64,000 nucleotides of DNA from the NCBI RefSeq assembly GCF_004217565.1, contig NZ_SHLA01000001.1, forward strand, positions 186,001-250,000, given 5' to 3'. The notes under the pieces are model-generated. The model made no database searches and had not been told where the DNA came from. It was given only the letters and a program-made list of their open reading frames with translations. The translations under genes were made by a program, and so were the position numbers. This DNA comes from Zhihengliuella halotolerans (GTDB taxonomy: Bacteria; Actinomycetota; Actinomycetes; Actinomycetales; Micrococcaceae). This document shows, piece by piece, positions 41,970 to 49,254 of the stretch (positions are counted from its first letter, which is position 1; every line of letters begins with the position of its first letter).

Positions 41970-43100
41970 CTAGGCGACCGACGTGCCGAACGCGAGGCCG
42001 AGGACGTACGTCACGGCCGCCGCGCCCCAGCCGATCGCGAGCTGGCGCAGCGCACGCTTGCCGGGCGACGCGCCGGAGAGCAGCCCGACGACGGCGCCCG
42101 TGCACAGCAGGGCGACGCCGACGAGAGCCACCGAGAGCGCGACGGCGGCGACGCCCGACATCCCGAAGAGGTACGGCAGGATCGGGATGACGGCACCGGA
42201 GGCGAAGAACAGGAAACTCGACGTGGATGCGCCGAGCGCCGAGCCGATGGTGTCGTCCTCGTCCTGCTGCGTCTGCTGGTGCCCGTCCGGGTGGAATGAC
42301 AGCGACGGGTCGCAGTCGCACGTGAAGTCGCCGAGGCGCTCGCCGGCTCGGTGCTCGGCGTCGGCCTGCGACATCCCGCGCGCCCGGTAGACCAGAACGA
42401 GCTCGTTGTGGTCGAGATCGAGGTGCGGGGCCGCCGACAGGGTGACCTGCGTCGGCCGCGAGGCCGACATGAGCTCGCGCTGGGAGCGGACCGAGACGAA
42501 CTCGCCGGCGGCCATCGACAGGGCGCCGGCGAGCAGGCCGGCGATGCCGGAGAACAGCACGACGGCGGTGGAGACGCCCGTGGCGCCGATGCCCATGACG
42601 AGGGCCAGGTTGGAGACGAGGCCGTCGTTCGCACCGAACACCGCGGCCCTGAAGTTGCCGGAGAGGCGCTTGCGCCCGGCCGTGGCGAGCGCGCGCACGA
42701 CCTCCTCGTGCACCATCTCGTCAGCGGCCATCTGGCGGGTGGCGTCCTGGTCCTTCACGTACGGCGAGTTGCCCTCGGCGCGCTGAGCGAGCGCCAGCAC
42801 GAAGACCGAACCGAAATGGCGCGCCATGAACCGCAGCAGGGTACGGCGCACGGACGGGCTCGACGGCCGGTCGGCGTGCTCGCCGAGCATGCGCCGCCAG
42901 TGTTCCTCGTGGCGCTGCTCCGCCTCGGCCAGGCCGATCAGGATCGCTTTCTCTTCGCCGCTGCGCTTCTCGGCGAGTGTCCGGTAGACGGCGCCCTCGG
43001 CGCGTTCGTCGGCCAGGTAGCGGCGCCACCGCCGGATATCACCGGCGCTGGGCGTGCGTCCGAGGGAGCCGGAATCGTTCGGCGGCGCGTTGTGACTCAT
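41970..43100 (-). CDS. VIT1/CCC1-type membrane protein with N-terminal ferritin-like domain
   Basis: ATG 43100 gives 376 residues. The N-terminal half (about 20-140) is a helical rubrerythrin/ferritin-like domain with E-x-x-H-type metal ligands (AEAEQRHEEHW near residue 57, ADEMVHEEVV near residue 127). The C-terminal half is a VIT1/CCC1 iron or manganese transporter with about five membrane helices (NFRAAVFGANDGLVSNLALVMG near 148, SMAAGEFVSVRSQRE near 191). The family exports or stores ferrous iron or manganese. No Shine-Dalgarno site is present and TACACT ends 8 nt before the ATG, so the mRNA is probably leaderless. No iron box was seen in front. Confidence 0.88.
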   Translation of the reverse strand: MSHNAPPNDSGSLGRTPSAGDIRRWRRYLADERAEGAVYRTLAEKRSGEEKAILIGLAEAEQRHEEHWRRMLGEHADRPSSPSVRRTLLRFMARHFGSVFVLALAQRAEGNSPYVKDQDATRQMAADEMVHEEVVRALATAGRKRLSGNFRAAVFGANDGLVSNLALVMGIGATGVSTAVVLFSGIAGLLAGALSMAAGEFVSVRSQRELMSASRPTQVTLSAAPHLDLDHNELVLVYRARGMSQADAEHRAGERLGDFTCDCDPSLSFHPDGHQQTQQDEDDTIGSALGASTSSFLFFASGAVIPILPYLFGMSGVAAVALSVALVGVALLCTGAVVGLLSGASPGKRALRQLAIGWGAAAVTYVLGLAFGTSVA

Positions 43101-43108
43101 AGGAGACC

Positions 43109-43114
43109 AGTGTA
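43109..43114 (-). promoter_or_regulatory. -10 element of a likely leaderless promoter (VIT1-type gene)
   Basis: TACACT on the minus strand ends 8 nt before the ATG. The 8-nt gap holds no Shine-Dalgarno motif. Confidence 0.45.
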
Positions 43115-43206
43115 TTCGCCGGAAATTACCCCCATGGGATGATGAACCTTTTGGACCCGGGCGCATAAAGTGAGTACGCAACCACTCGTGCGCTCAGGAG
43201 GCCACC

Positions 43207-44007
43207 ATGACCGAAAACCCGAACGACCCGAAGAACAACCCCGCCTCCGAAGGCGACAACCCGCAGCAGCCCGTCACCCCGCCGAATCCGGAGGCACCGG
43301 CCGAGCCGCAGGCCACCCCCGCTCCCGACGCCGCCCAAGGCGGCTGGCCGGCGCCGCCGGCGGGCAACCCGCAGCAGGGGCCCTACGATCAGGCCCCCTA
43401 CGCTCAGGCGCCGGGAGCATCGCCGTACGGCCAGGTCCCGCAGCCGCAGAAGGCCAGCGGCATCACGATCACCGCGATGGTGCTCGGCATCGTGGCGATC
43501 TGCATGTCGCTCATCCCGTTCGTGCACTACGCGGCGTTCGCCGTCGGCGCTGCGGCCGTGATCGTCGCGATCATCGCCCTCGTCAAGAAGCGCCACCGCA
43601 AGGGCTTCGCGCTGACCGGCCTCATCACGGGCGTGCTGTCCCTGATCATCGCGGTCGTCTGGTCCATCGTGGTCGTTGCCGCTGTCGGTTTCCTCGGGGA
43701 GGCGGTCGGCGAGACGGGGAACTACACGTTCGAGGCGACGTCCGTGGAGCCGGCCGAGGTGGCCCTCGTGACCACGGTGGACGACATGACCACCGGCATG
43801 CAGACTCTCTCCGGCGGCGAGACCCTGAGCGAGCAGGTCGAGGCCAACACGCTGATCGGCTCGGTCACGATCACCAACGCCAGCGGCTCCACGGGTGAGA
43901 TCGCCTGCCGCATCCTCGACGAGGCGGGGAGCGTCGTCTCCGAGCACTCGGCGTCCGGCTCCGGCGCCGAGGCCGTGTGCTCCGTCGCCGAGAGCATGAT
44001 GCAGTAG
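43207..44007 (+). CDS. DUF4190-domain membrane protein
   Basis: A 266-residue protein. The first 85 residues are a proline-, glutamine- and alanine-rich cytoplasmic tail with repeated QAPYAQAPG-like units. Two membrane segments follow (ITITAMVLGIVAICMSLIPF; AAVIVAIIALVKKRHRKGFA then LITGVLSLIIAVVWSIVVV), which is the DUF4190 arrangement. The C-terminal 95 residues form an exported beta-rich domain with two cysteines (ACRIL, AVCSVAES), similar in layout to MmpS-like domains. Function unknown. GGAGG precedes the ATG by 5-6 nt. Confidence 0.8.
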   Translation: MTENPNDPKNNPASEGDNPQQPVTPPNPEAPAEPQATPAPDAAQGGWPAPPAGNPQQGPYDQAPYAQAPGASPYGQVPQPQKASGITITAMVLGIVAICMSLIPFVHYAAFAVGAAAVIVAIIALVKKRHRKGFALTGLITGVLSLIIAVVWSIVVVAAVGFLGEAVGETGNYTFEATSVEPAEVALVTTVDDMTTGMQTLSGGETLSEQVEANTLIGSVTITNASGSTGEIACRILDEAGSVVSEHSASGSGAEAVCSVAESMMQ

Positions 44008-44043
44008 CAGCACCGCAGCACCGGGCCGCTGAACGCGGCCCGC

Positions 44044-44081
44044 GCGGCGGGTTACCGGGATTTGCCCCGGTAGCCCGCCGC
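44044..44081. terminator. Bidirectional terminator overlapping the end of the IMPase gene
   Basis: GCGGCGGGTTACCGGG pairs with the complementary CCCGGTAGCCCGCCGC (one G-T wobble) around a short AT-rich loop. The right arm encodes the last residues of the inositol monophosphatase-like protein. Confidence 0.75.
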
Positions 44082-44927
44082 TCTGCGTCCGGCCATGATC
44101 CGCTCGACGACGGCGGTCGCCGTGGCCGCGTCCGCGCCCGGCCCGTGGGCCAGGTACGTGGGGGCCTCGTGTGCGGGCCGGGTGACGTCGTCGTACTCGA
44201 AGGCGCGGTACGTGCCACCCGACTGCGTGACGAGGAACGCGCCGGCGGCGACGTCCCAGGGGTTGGTGTCGAACCCGAGCGTGATGTCGGTCCAGCCGGC
44301 GGCCACGTGGGCGAGCTCGAGTGCGCCCGAGACCTTGCGGCGCACGGTCGAGTAGGCGGTGACGAGTTCGGCGAACGCTTCGAGGCACACGGAGCCGTCC
44401 GTGGCGATGTCCTCGGCGGAGGGGAAGTCGGTCATGACCGACCCCTGGCGCTCGTCGGCCGCGGCGACGGGGCGCAGCGGGGCGCCGTCGAGGTACGCGC
44501 CGTCGGCGTCCGCGGCGAACATGAGGGACGCGATCGGGTCGTAGACGACGCCCGCGACAACCTCGCCGTCGACGGCGGCCGCGATCGAGACGCAGAAGAA
44601 CGCGACGCCGTGCGCGAAGTTGCTGGTCCCGTCGATCGGGTCGATGATCCACTCGACGCGGCCGGACCCGTGCACGCCGCCCTCCTCGCCCCGGAACCGG
44701 CTGTCCGGGACTGCGGCGGAGAGTTGTTCGGTGATGCGGCGTTCGCTGGCGTGGTCATACTCGGTCACGAGGTCGTGGTGGTTGCGCTTCGTGTCGGCTG
44801 AGAGGCCGGACCGGAAGGCTTTGCGCAGCAGATCGCCGACACCGCGGGCGGCGTCTTCTGCACTCTGGCGGAGGTGAGCGGATTCTTGGACGGAGGCGGG
44901 CGAAGGAGAAGAAGTCTGCTCAGGCAC
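44052..44927 (-). CDS. Inositol monophosphatase family protein
   Basis: A 291-residue GTG-started protein with all family metal sites: DLVTEYDHASE near residue 52, GEEGG near 80, the signature WIIDPIDGTSNFAHG near 93-107 and NPWDVAAGAFLV near residue 222. It hydrolyses inositol-1-phosphate, histidinol phosphate or related phosphomonoesters; the family does not reveal which. It could supply free inositol for phosphatidylinositol or mycothiol metabolism, but may equally be a HisN-type enzyme. TAGGGT ends 6 nt before the GTG, suggesting a leaderless mRNA. Confidence 0.9.
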   Translation of the reverse strand: MPEQTSSPSPASVQESAHLRQSAEDAARGVGDLLRKAFRSGLSADTKRNHHDLVTEYDHASERRITEQLSAAVPDSRFRGEEGGVHGSGRVEWIIDPIDGTSNFAHGVAFFCVSIAAAVDGEVVAGVVYDPIASLMFAADADGAYLDGAPLRPVAAADERQGSVMTDFPSAEDIATDGSVCLEAFAELVTAYSTVRRKVSGALELAHVAAGWTDITLGFDTNPWDVAAGAFLVTQSGGTYRAFEYDDVTRPAHEAPTYLAHGPGADAATATAVVERIMAGRRAAGYRGKSR

Positions 44928-44933
44928 GAGACC

Positions 44934-44939
44934 ACCCTA
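44934..44939 (-). promoter_or_regulatory. -10 element of a likely leaderless promoter (IMPase gene)
   Basis: TAGGGT on the minus strand, then GGTCTC, then the GTG start codon. The 6-nt gap excludes a Shine-Dalgarno leader. Confidence 0.45.
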
Positions 44940-45013
44940 TCGGCTTCTGTGCGGCCGCGGCAGAAGCGAGCGGCGGACTCGTGGCGGGCTTGCTGACGTG
45001 AAAGACTGAGCCC

Positions 45014-46135
45014 ATGTCCGCAACCAGCAACGCCGGGGATGACTCCCAGCAACGGGACCACGTCGGGTTTCGCCTCGAGAACTCCTGGCACGCCTTCCGC
45101 GAACGCCATTCGCGGTCGCGCGGCCACGTCCCGACCGTCACCCCGTTCCGTGGCTACGGGGTCAGCGGGCGCGTGGACGCGTCCTCGTTCCCGACGGTCG
45201 CCGCCGATCACGCAGCGGGCGACGACGGCGCGCACGGCTGGGTACGCATCCTCGCCCGCGTGGTGCTCGCCCGCCCGGGCGCCTTCTTCAACGGGCTGCG
45301 CCACTCCAAGGTCGTCGCCGATGGCGTGCGCGGCTGGCGCAACTTCATCTCCCCTCCGATCCCCTACGCCGAGGTCGAGGCGCGGGTGGGCGGGAAGACG
45401 TTCTACCTCGACGCCGACCGCGGCGGCGTGCTCGACGTGCGCATCGCCGTCGACCTCGAGCCGGGCTGGCACGACGTCGTGCTGATTTCCGAGGGCTCGG
45501 AGCCCGCGACCGTGGCCGTACAGGTCATCGATGAGAAGGCCCAGTCCGGGATCATCTGCGACGTCGACGACACGGTCGTCGTCACCGCGCTGCCGCGGCC
45601 CCTGCTCGCGGCTTGGAACTCGTTTGTGCTCTCCGAGCACGCCCGCGTCGCGACGCCCGGGATGGCCGTGATGATGGAGCGGCTCGTCTCGAAGGCCCCG
45701 GGAGGCCCGGTGCTGTACCTCTCGACCGGCGCCTGGAACGCGGCGGCGACGCTGACCCGCTTCCTCAGCCGCAACCTGTACCCCAAGGGAACCCTCCTGC
45801 TCACCGACTGGGGCCCGACCGAGCACCGCTGGTTCCGTTCGGGCATGCAGCACAAGGTCGACGAGCTGCGGCGCCTCGCGGAGGAATTCCCCGCGGTGCG
45901 CTGGATCCTCATCGGAGACGACGGGCAGCACGACCCCGAGATCTACGCGGAGTTCGCCAAGCGCCACCCCGACCAGGTGCGCGCGATCGTGATCCGCCAG
46001 CTCACGCCGTCGGAGGCCGTGCTTGCGGGCGGCCGCTCCGACCACACGGTCAACGCGACGCCCGGGGTGCCGTGGGTCTACGGCCCGGACGGGCACACGA
46101 TCTGCTCGCAGCTGCGCCGACTCGGCGTCATCTAG
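45014..46135 (+). CDS. App1-family phosphatase (DUF2183)
   Basis: A 373-residue soluble protein. The HAD-type catalytic motif IICDVDDTVVVTALPR lies near residue 181, and VLYLSTGAWNAAATL and WILIGDDGQHDPEIY (acidic motif) follow. This is the pattern of the DUF2183 domain of yeast App1 phosphatidate phosphatase and its bacterial relatives. The N-terminal 170 residues are beta-rich and typical of the bacterial versions. It may act on phosphatidate or another phospholipid-derived phosphate; there is no membrane segment. Transcribed away from the IMPase gene. Confidence 0.85.
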   Translation: MSATSNAGDDSQQRDHVGFRLENSWHAFRERHSRSRGHVPTVTPFRGYGVSGRVDASSFPTVAADHAAGDDGAHGWVRILARVVLARPGAFFNGLRHSKVVADGVRGWRNFISPPIPYAEVEARVGGKTFYLDADRGGVLDVRIAVDLEPGWHDVVLISEGSEPATVAVQVIDEKAQSGIICDVDDTVVVTALPRPLLAAWNSFVLSEHARVATPGMAVMMERLVSKAPGGPVLYLSTGAWNAAATLTRFLSRNLYPKGTLLLTDWGPTEHRWFRSGMQHKVDELRRLAEEFPAVRWILIGDDGQHDPEIYAEFAKRHPDQVRAIVIRQLTPSEAVLAGGRSDHTVNATPGVPWVYGPDGHTICSQLRRLGVI

Positions 46136-46171
46136 GAACGCGGCGCGCCGACGCCGCCGGAAGGGGAGGGC

Positions 46172-46636
46172 ATGACGGGACGCAGACTGACCGTCGAGGT
46201 GCCGATGCGGTGGGCCGACATGGACGCCTACGGCCACATCAACAATGTGAACCTCGTGCGCATGATGGAGGAAGCGCGCATCGGCGCCTTCGGCGTGCCC
46301 GGGGGGACCGGTCTACCGCGAGTCGACCCCGCCGTCGACCTCTTCTCGAGGGTCGGCGACGACACGCAGACCCTCGTCGTCGAGCACAGGGTCCGCTACG
46401 TGCGCCCGCTGGACTATCGCAACGTGCCCGCGATCGTCGACGTCTGGGTCTCCGCGGTCAAACCCGCCACGTTCGAGCTGAGCTACCTGTTTCGCGACCC
46501 CGTCGACGGGCACGAGTGCGTGCGCGCGTCCACGACGCTCGCGTTCTTCTCCGCCGTCGACGAGCGGCTGTTGCGGATCCCAGCGGAACACCGCGACGCA
46601 CTGCGCGAGTTCCTCGGCGACCCGCTCTTCACCTGA
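46172..46636 (+). CDS. Acyl-CoA thioesterase, 4HBT hotdog family
   Basis: A 154-residue hotdog-fold protein with the 4-hydroxybenzoyl-CoA thioesterase motif RWADMDAYGHINNVNLVRMMEEAR near residues 13-36; the aspartate after WA/DM is the catalytic residue of this type. GGAGGG precedes the ATG. It follows the App1-like gene by 36 nt and is probably co-transcribed. Its stop TGA directly abuts the stop of the convergent gene (TGATCA at 46634-46639). Confidence 0.88.
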   Translation: MTGRRLTVEVPMRWADMDAYGHINNVNLVRMMEEARIGAFGVPGGTGLPRVDPAVDLFSRVGDDTQTLVVEHRVRYVRPLDYRNVPAIVDVWVSAVKPATFELSYLFRDPVDGHECVRASTTLAFFSAVDERLLRIPAEHRDALREFLGDPLFT

Positions 46637-47068
46637 TCATCCGGCCAGGGCGGTGGCGACGGCGGCCCGCCGGACCGGATCGTCCGCGGGGCGCGGCTGG
46701 CACACCGCGAGCGGCCCCGGCGCGACGTTGAGCACCCTGCGCGTTCGCTCGCGGCCGCGTCCGACGCGCGGGCCGATGAGCGCTCGAGCCCCGGGCACCC
46801 AGCGGCAAGGCTTGCCGAGGGGCAAGTGGTCGGCGACCTCGGCCAGCTGGTGGTGGTAGACGCTCATCGCCCCTCCGCACGCGAGGAGGACGTCGATCCG
46901 GCCGCTCCCCCGGTGCAGGCCCGTGATCGTTGCGCGGACCGTGCTGTGGCGGTGGTTGATGGCGGCCTCGATCACGGCGACGATCGCGAGCGGTGCGAGG
47001 TCGTGGCCGGGGTCGGTCGAGCAGCAGGGCGATGCCGCTTCGGAACGGTCGGCGAAGACAAGGGACAT
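46637..47068 (-). CDS. Hypothetical protein, 143 aa
   Basis: ATG 47068 is supported by GGAGG 8 nt upstream; the frame is open earlier without a better start. The protein is soluble with alternating hydrophobic stretches (LAPLAIVAVIEAAINHRHST; IDVLLACGGAMSVYHHQLAEV), several histidines and four cysteines, and ends in an alanine/arginine-rich tail. I do not recognise a family. The good ribosome binding site and codon pattern favour a real gene. No operon partner. Confidence 0.55.
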   Translation of the reverse strand: MSLVFADRSEAASPCCSTDPGHDLAPLAIVAVIEAAINHRHSTVRATITGLHRGSGRIDVLLACGGAMSVYHHQLAEVADHLPLGKPCRWVPGARALIGPRVGRGRERTRRVLNVAPGPLAVCQPRPADDPVRRAAVATALAG

Positions 47069-47386
47069 GAGAGGTTCCTCCGTTGCTCTTGCCCGGACGC
47101 GGTCTGCGCCAGGCCGCTTCGTCATCCGAACCACCCACGAGGGCCCACCGCGGCCGGGACGGCCGGCGGGGACCGGAGACTTCTTCGAGCATGGGGTTGG
47201 TGTGCGGCCGGGTCGGAGCCCGTGTCTTGGCCGCCTCTCGTGAAGCTGATCCCACTATAGCCGCATCCCGATTCGCCGCCGGAGCCGGGTCGGATTTGGC
47301 ACCCGTTTGCAATCGAAATACGCTTAGGGCAACCTAACTCAGGTGTGCTTCAATGGGGCACGAGTCGACGAAGGAGAATCGAACAC
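47069..47386. other. Intergenic region with iron-regulated promoter
   Basis: No gene is seen here. The left part holds the ribosome binding site and upstream region of the hypothetical gene at 46637. The right part holds the promoter and iron box of the siderophore-interacting protein gene. Confidence 0.6.
47296..47337 (+). promoter_or_regulatory. Promoter with DtxR/IdeR-type iron box
   Basis: TTGGCA (47296-47301) and TACGCT (47319-47324) are 17 nt apart. TTAGGGCAACCTAA (47324-47337) is an interrupted palindrome with the AACCTAA half-site of DtxR/IdeR boxes and covers the expected transcription start, so iron-loaded repressor should block it. Confidence 0.6.
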
Positions 47387-48244
47387 ATGGCTGATCAGCG
47401 GCAGACCCGCGGCCCCAAGCCTCAGGTCGTCATGGAGGTCGTCGCCGCGCGCCGGCTCGGCGACCACTTCGTCCGGCTCACGCTCGGCGGCGACGGCTTC
47501 GCGTCCTTCCAGGACAAGCCGGCAACCGACAAGTACATCAAGCTGCTCTTCGCGGATCCGGCGCTCGAGCTGACCCCGCCGTACGACATGCAGGAGCTCG
47601 CCACCCGGCTGGCGCCGGAGCAGATGCCCGTCCGACGCACGTACACGGTTCGCCGCGTCGACCACGCCGCCGGCACGATCGACGTCGACTTCGTCATCCA
47701 TGGCGACGAGGGCCTCGCGGGCCCGTGGGCCGCGAACGCGGCGCCCGGAGACGTAGTCTGCTTCATGGGCCCGGGCGGCATGTACGCCCCGGATCCCGAG
47801 GCGGACTGGCACCTGCTGGTGGGAGACGAATCGGCGTTGCCGGCGATCTCGACGGCGCTCGAGGCCATGGACCCCGCCGCCCGTGGCGAGGCCTACCTCG
47901 AGGTCGCCTCGGCGGAGGACGAGCTCGAGCTCGACGCCCCTGCCGGGATCCGCGTGCACTGGCTGCACCGCGGTGCGGCGTTCACGCCGCAGACCACGGA
48001 ACTCGTCGGAGCCGTCGTGGAGGGCGACTGGCACGCCGGCGACGTCCAGGTCTTCGCGCATGGCGAGCGGGAGTCGATGAAGCAGCTGCGCGCCCACCTG
48101 ACCGACGTCCGCGGGGTCGATCGCAAGCGCATGTCCCTCTCGGCGTACTGGGCGTACGGCCGCGCCGAGGACGCCTTCCAGGCGGAGAAGCGCGAGCCCG
48201 TGGGCCAGATCTTCCCGGAGGACGAGGCCGCGCCGGCGAAGTAG
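47387..48244 (+). CDS. Siderophore-interacting protein (ferric-siderophore reductase)
   Basis: ATG 47387 has AAGGAGA 9 nt upstream; 285 residues. The N-terminal FAD-binding barrel carries the MPVRRTYTVRR motif near residue 85 (R-x-Y-S/T type) and the C-terminal SIP domain has HLLVGDESALPAISTALEAM near residue 145 and YWAYGRAEDAF near 263. The family (ViuB/YqjH/SIP) reduces ferric siderophores in the cytoplasm to release iron. The iron box in the promoter agrees with this. No siderophore transporter is adjacent. Confidence 0.93.
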   Translation: MADQRQTRGPKPQVVMEVVAARRLGDHFVRLTLGGDGFASFQDKPATDKYIKLLFADPALELTPPYDMQELATRLAPEQMPVRRTYTVRRVDHAAGTIDVDFVIHGDEGLAGPWAANAAPGDVVCFMGPGGMYAPDPEADWHLLVGDESALPAISTALEAMDPAARGEAYLEVASAEDELELDAPAGIRVHWLHRGAAFTPQTTELVGAVVEGDWHAGDVQVFAHGERESMKQLRAHLTDVRGVDRKRMSLSAYWAYGRAEDAFQAEKREPVGQIFPEDEAAPAK

Positions 48245-48264
48245 CCGGCTGTTGTTCAGCCGGC
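48244..48264. terminator. Short bidirectional terminator
   Basis: GCCGGCTG pairs with CAGCCGGC around TTGTT in the 11-nt gap between the convergent siderophore-interacting protein and aldo/keto reductase genes; the arms run into both gene ends. Confidence 0.6.
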
Positions 48265-49254
48265 GAAGACCTCGGAGTCGACGCTGGACAGCTGGCCTTC
48301 CGTGTAGCGGGCACCGTGGACCGTCGTCTGGTCGATGATCGCCGAGCACGCCGCGACGGTCTCGGCGTCGAGCACGACGTCGTCGGCCCCGCTGTTCTCG
48401 AGCAGGTGGGCGCGCTTCGCGGTGCCCGGGATGGAGAGCACGTGCTCGCCCTGGGCGTGCACCCAGGCGAGCGCGAGCTGCGCGAGTGAAATGCCGACGG
48501 CCTCGGCGACGGGCCGCAGGGCGTCGACGAGGCGCAGGTTCTGCGGGTAATTCTCGGACGTGAAACGCGGCATGAAGCTGCGGATGTCGGACTCGGGCAG
48601 CTCCCACGGGCGTTCGAGTGTGCCGGCGAGTAGGGCGCGGGAGAGCGGGGAGAAGGCGACGAAGGCCGTCCCGTTCGCCCGGCAGGCCTCGATCATGCCC
48701 AGCTCCGGGTTGCGCGTCGCGAGCGAGTATTCGTTCTGAACGGCGGCGACGTGGTGCACGGTTTCGGCGCGCTGGAGCGTCGCAACGGAGACCTCGGAGA
48801 GTCCGATCGAGCGGATCTTGCCCTCGGACACCAGCTCACCCAGCGCTCCGACACTCTCCTCGATCGGGATTTTCCGGTCGAGCCGGTGCAGGTAGTAGAG
48901 GTCGATGGTCTCGGTGCCGAGGCGCCGCAACGAGGCCTCGGCCTGGCGTTTGATCGACGCGGGCTCGCCGTCGATCACGGTCTCGCCGCGTTCGTTCCGC
49001 CGCAATCCGCACTTGCTGGCGAGGAAGATCTCGTCCCGGCGGTTGCCCAGCGCCTCGCCGAGAAGTTCCTCGCTGGCCCCGTGCCCGTACAGCGTCGCGG
49101 TGTCGAAGTGATCGACGCCGCTATCCAACGCCGCCCGGAACAGGGCCACTGCGTCGTCCCGGCTGGGGAACGACGAGTAGCCGTGGGTGACGTTCATGCA
49201 ACCCAAGCCGGTGGGCCGCACGCGGGCGTGGGCGAGTGCGCGTTGTTGGCTCAT
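48256..49254 (-). CDS. Aldo/keto reductase
   Basis: A 332-residue AKR barrel. The catalytic tetrad is complete: Asp and Tyr in HFDTATLYGHG (about residues 48-58), Lys in FLASKCGLR (about 79) and His in YYLHRLDRKIP (about 120). The NADP-binding segment SIPGTAKRAHLLEN near residue 282 fits the AKR11/13-type. ATG 49254 overlaps the stop of the nuclease-helicase gene (ATGA), so it is translated from the same mRNA. Substrate unknown. Confidence 0.92.
   Translation of the reverse strand: MSQQRALAHARVRPTGLGCMNVTHGYSSFPSRDDAVALFRAALDSGVDHFDTATLYGHGASEELLGEALGNRRDEIFLASKCGLRRNERGETVIDGEPASIKRQAEASLRRLGTETIDLYYLHRLDRKIPIEESVGALGELVSEGKIRSIGLSEVSVATLQRAETVHHVAAVQNEYSLATRNPELGMIEACRANGTAFVAFSPLSRALLAGTLERPWELPESDIRSFMPRFTSENYPQNLRLVDALRPVAEAVGISLAQLALAWVHAQGEHVLSIPGTAKRAHLLENSGADDVVLDAETVAACSAIIDQTTVHGARYTEGQLSSVDSEVFAG

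Noticed and set aside
46634-46639. TGATCA shared by two convergent stop codons
   Set aside because: Two genes that end back to back give this palindrome by chance; no function is implied.
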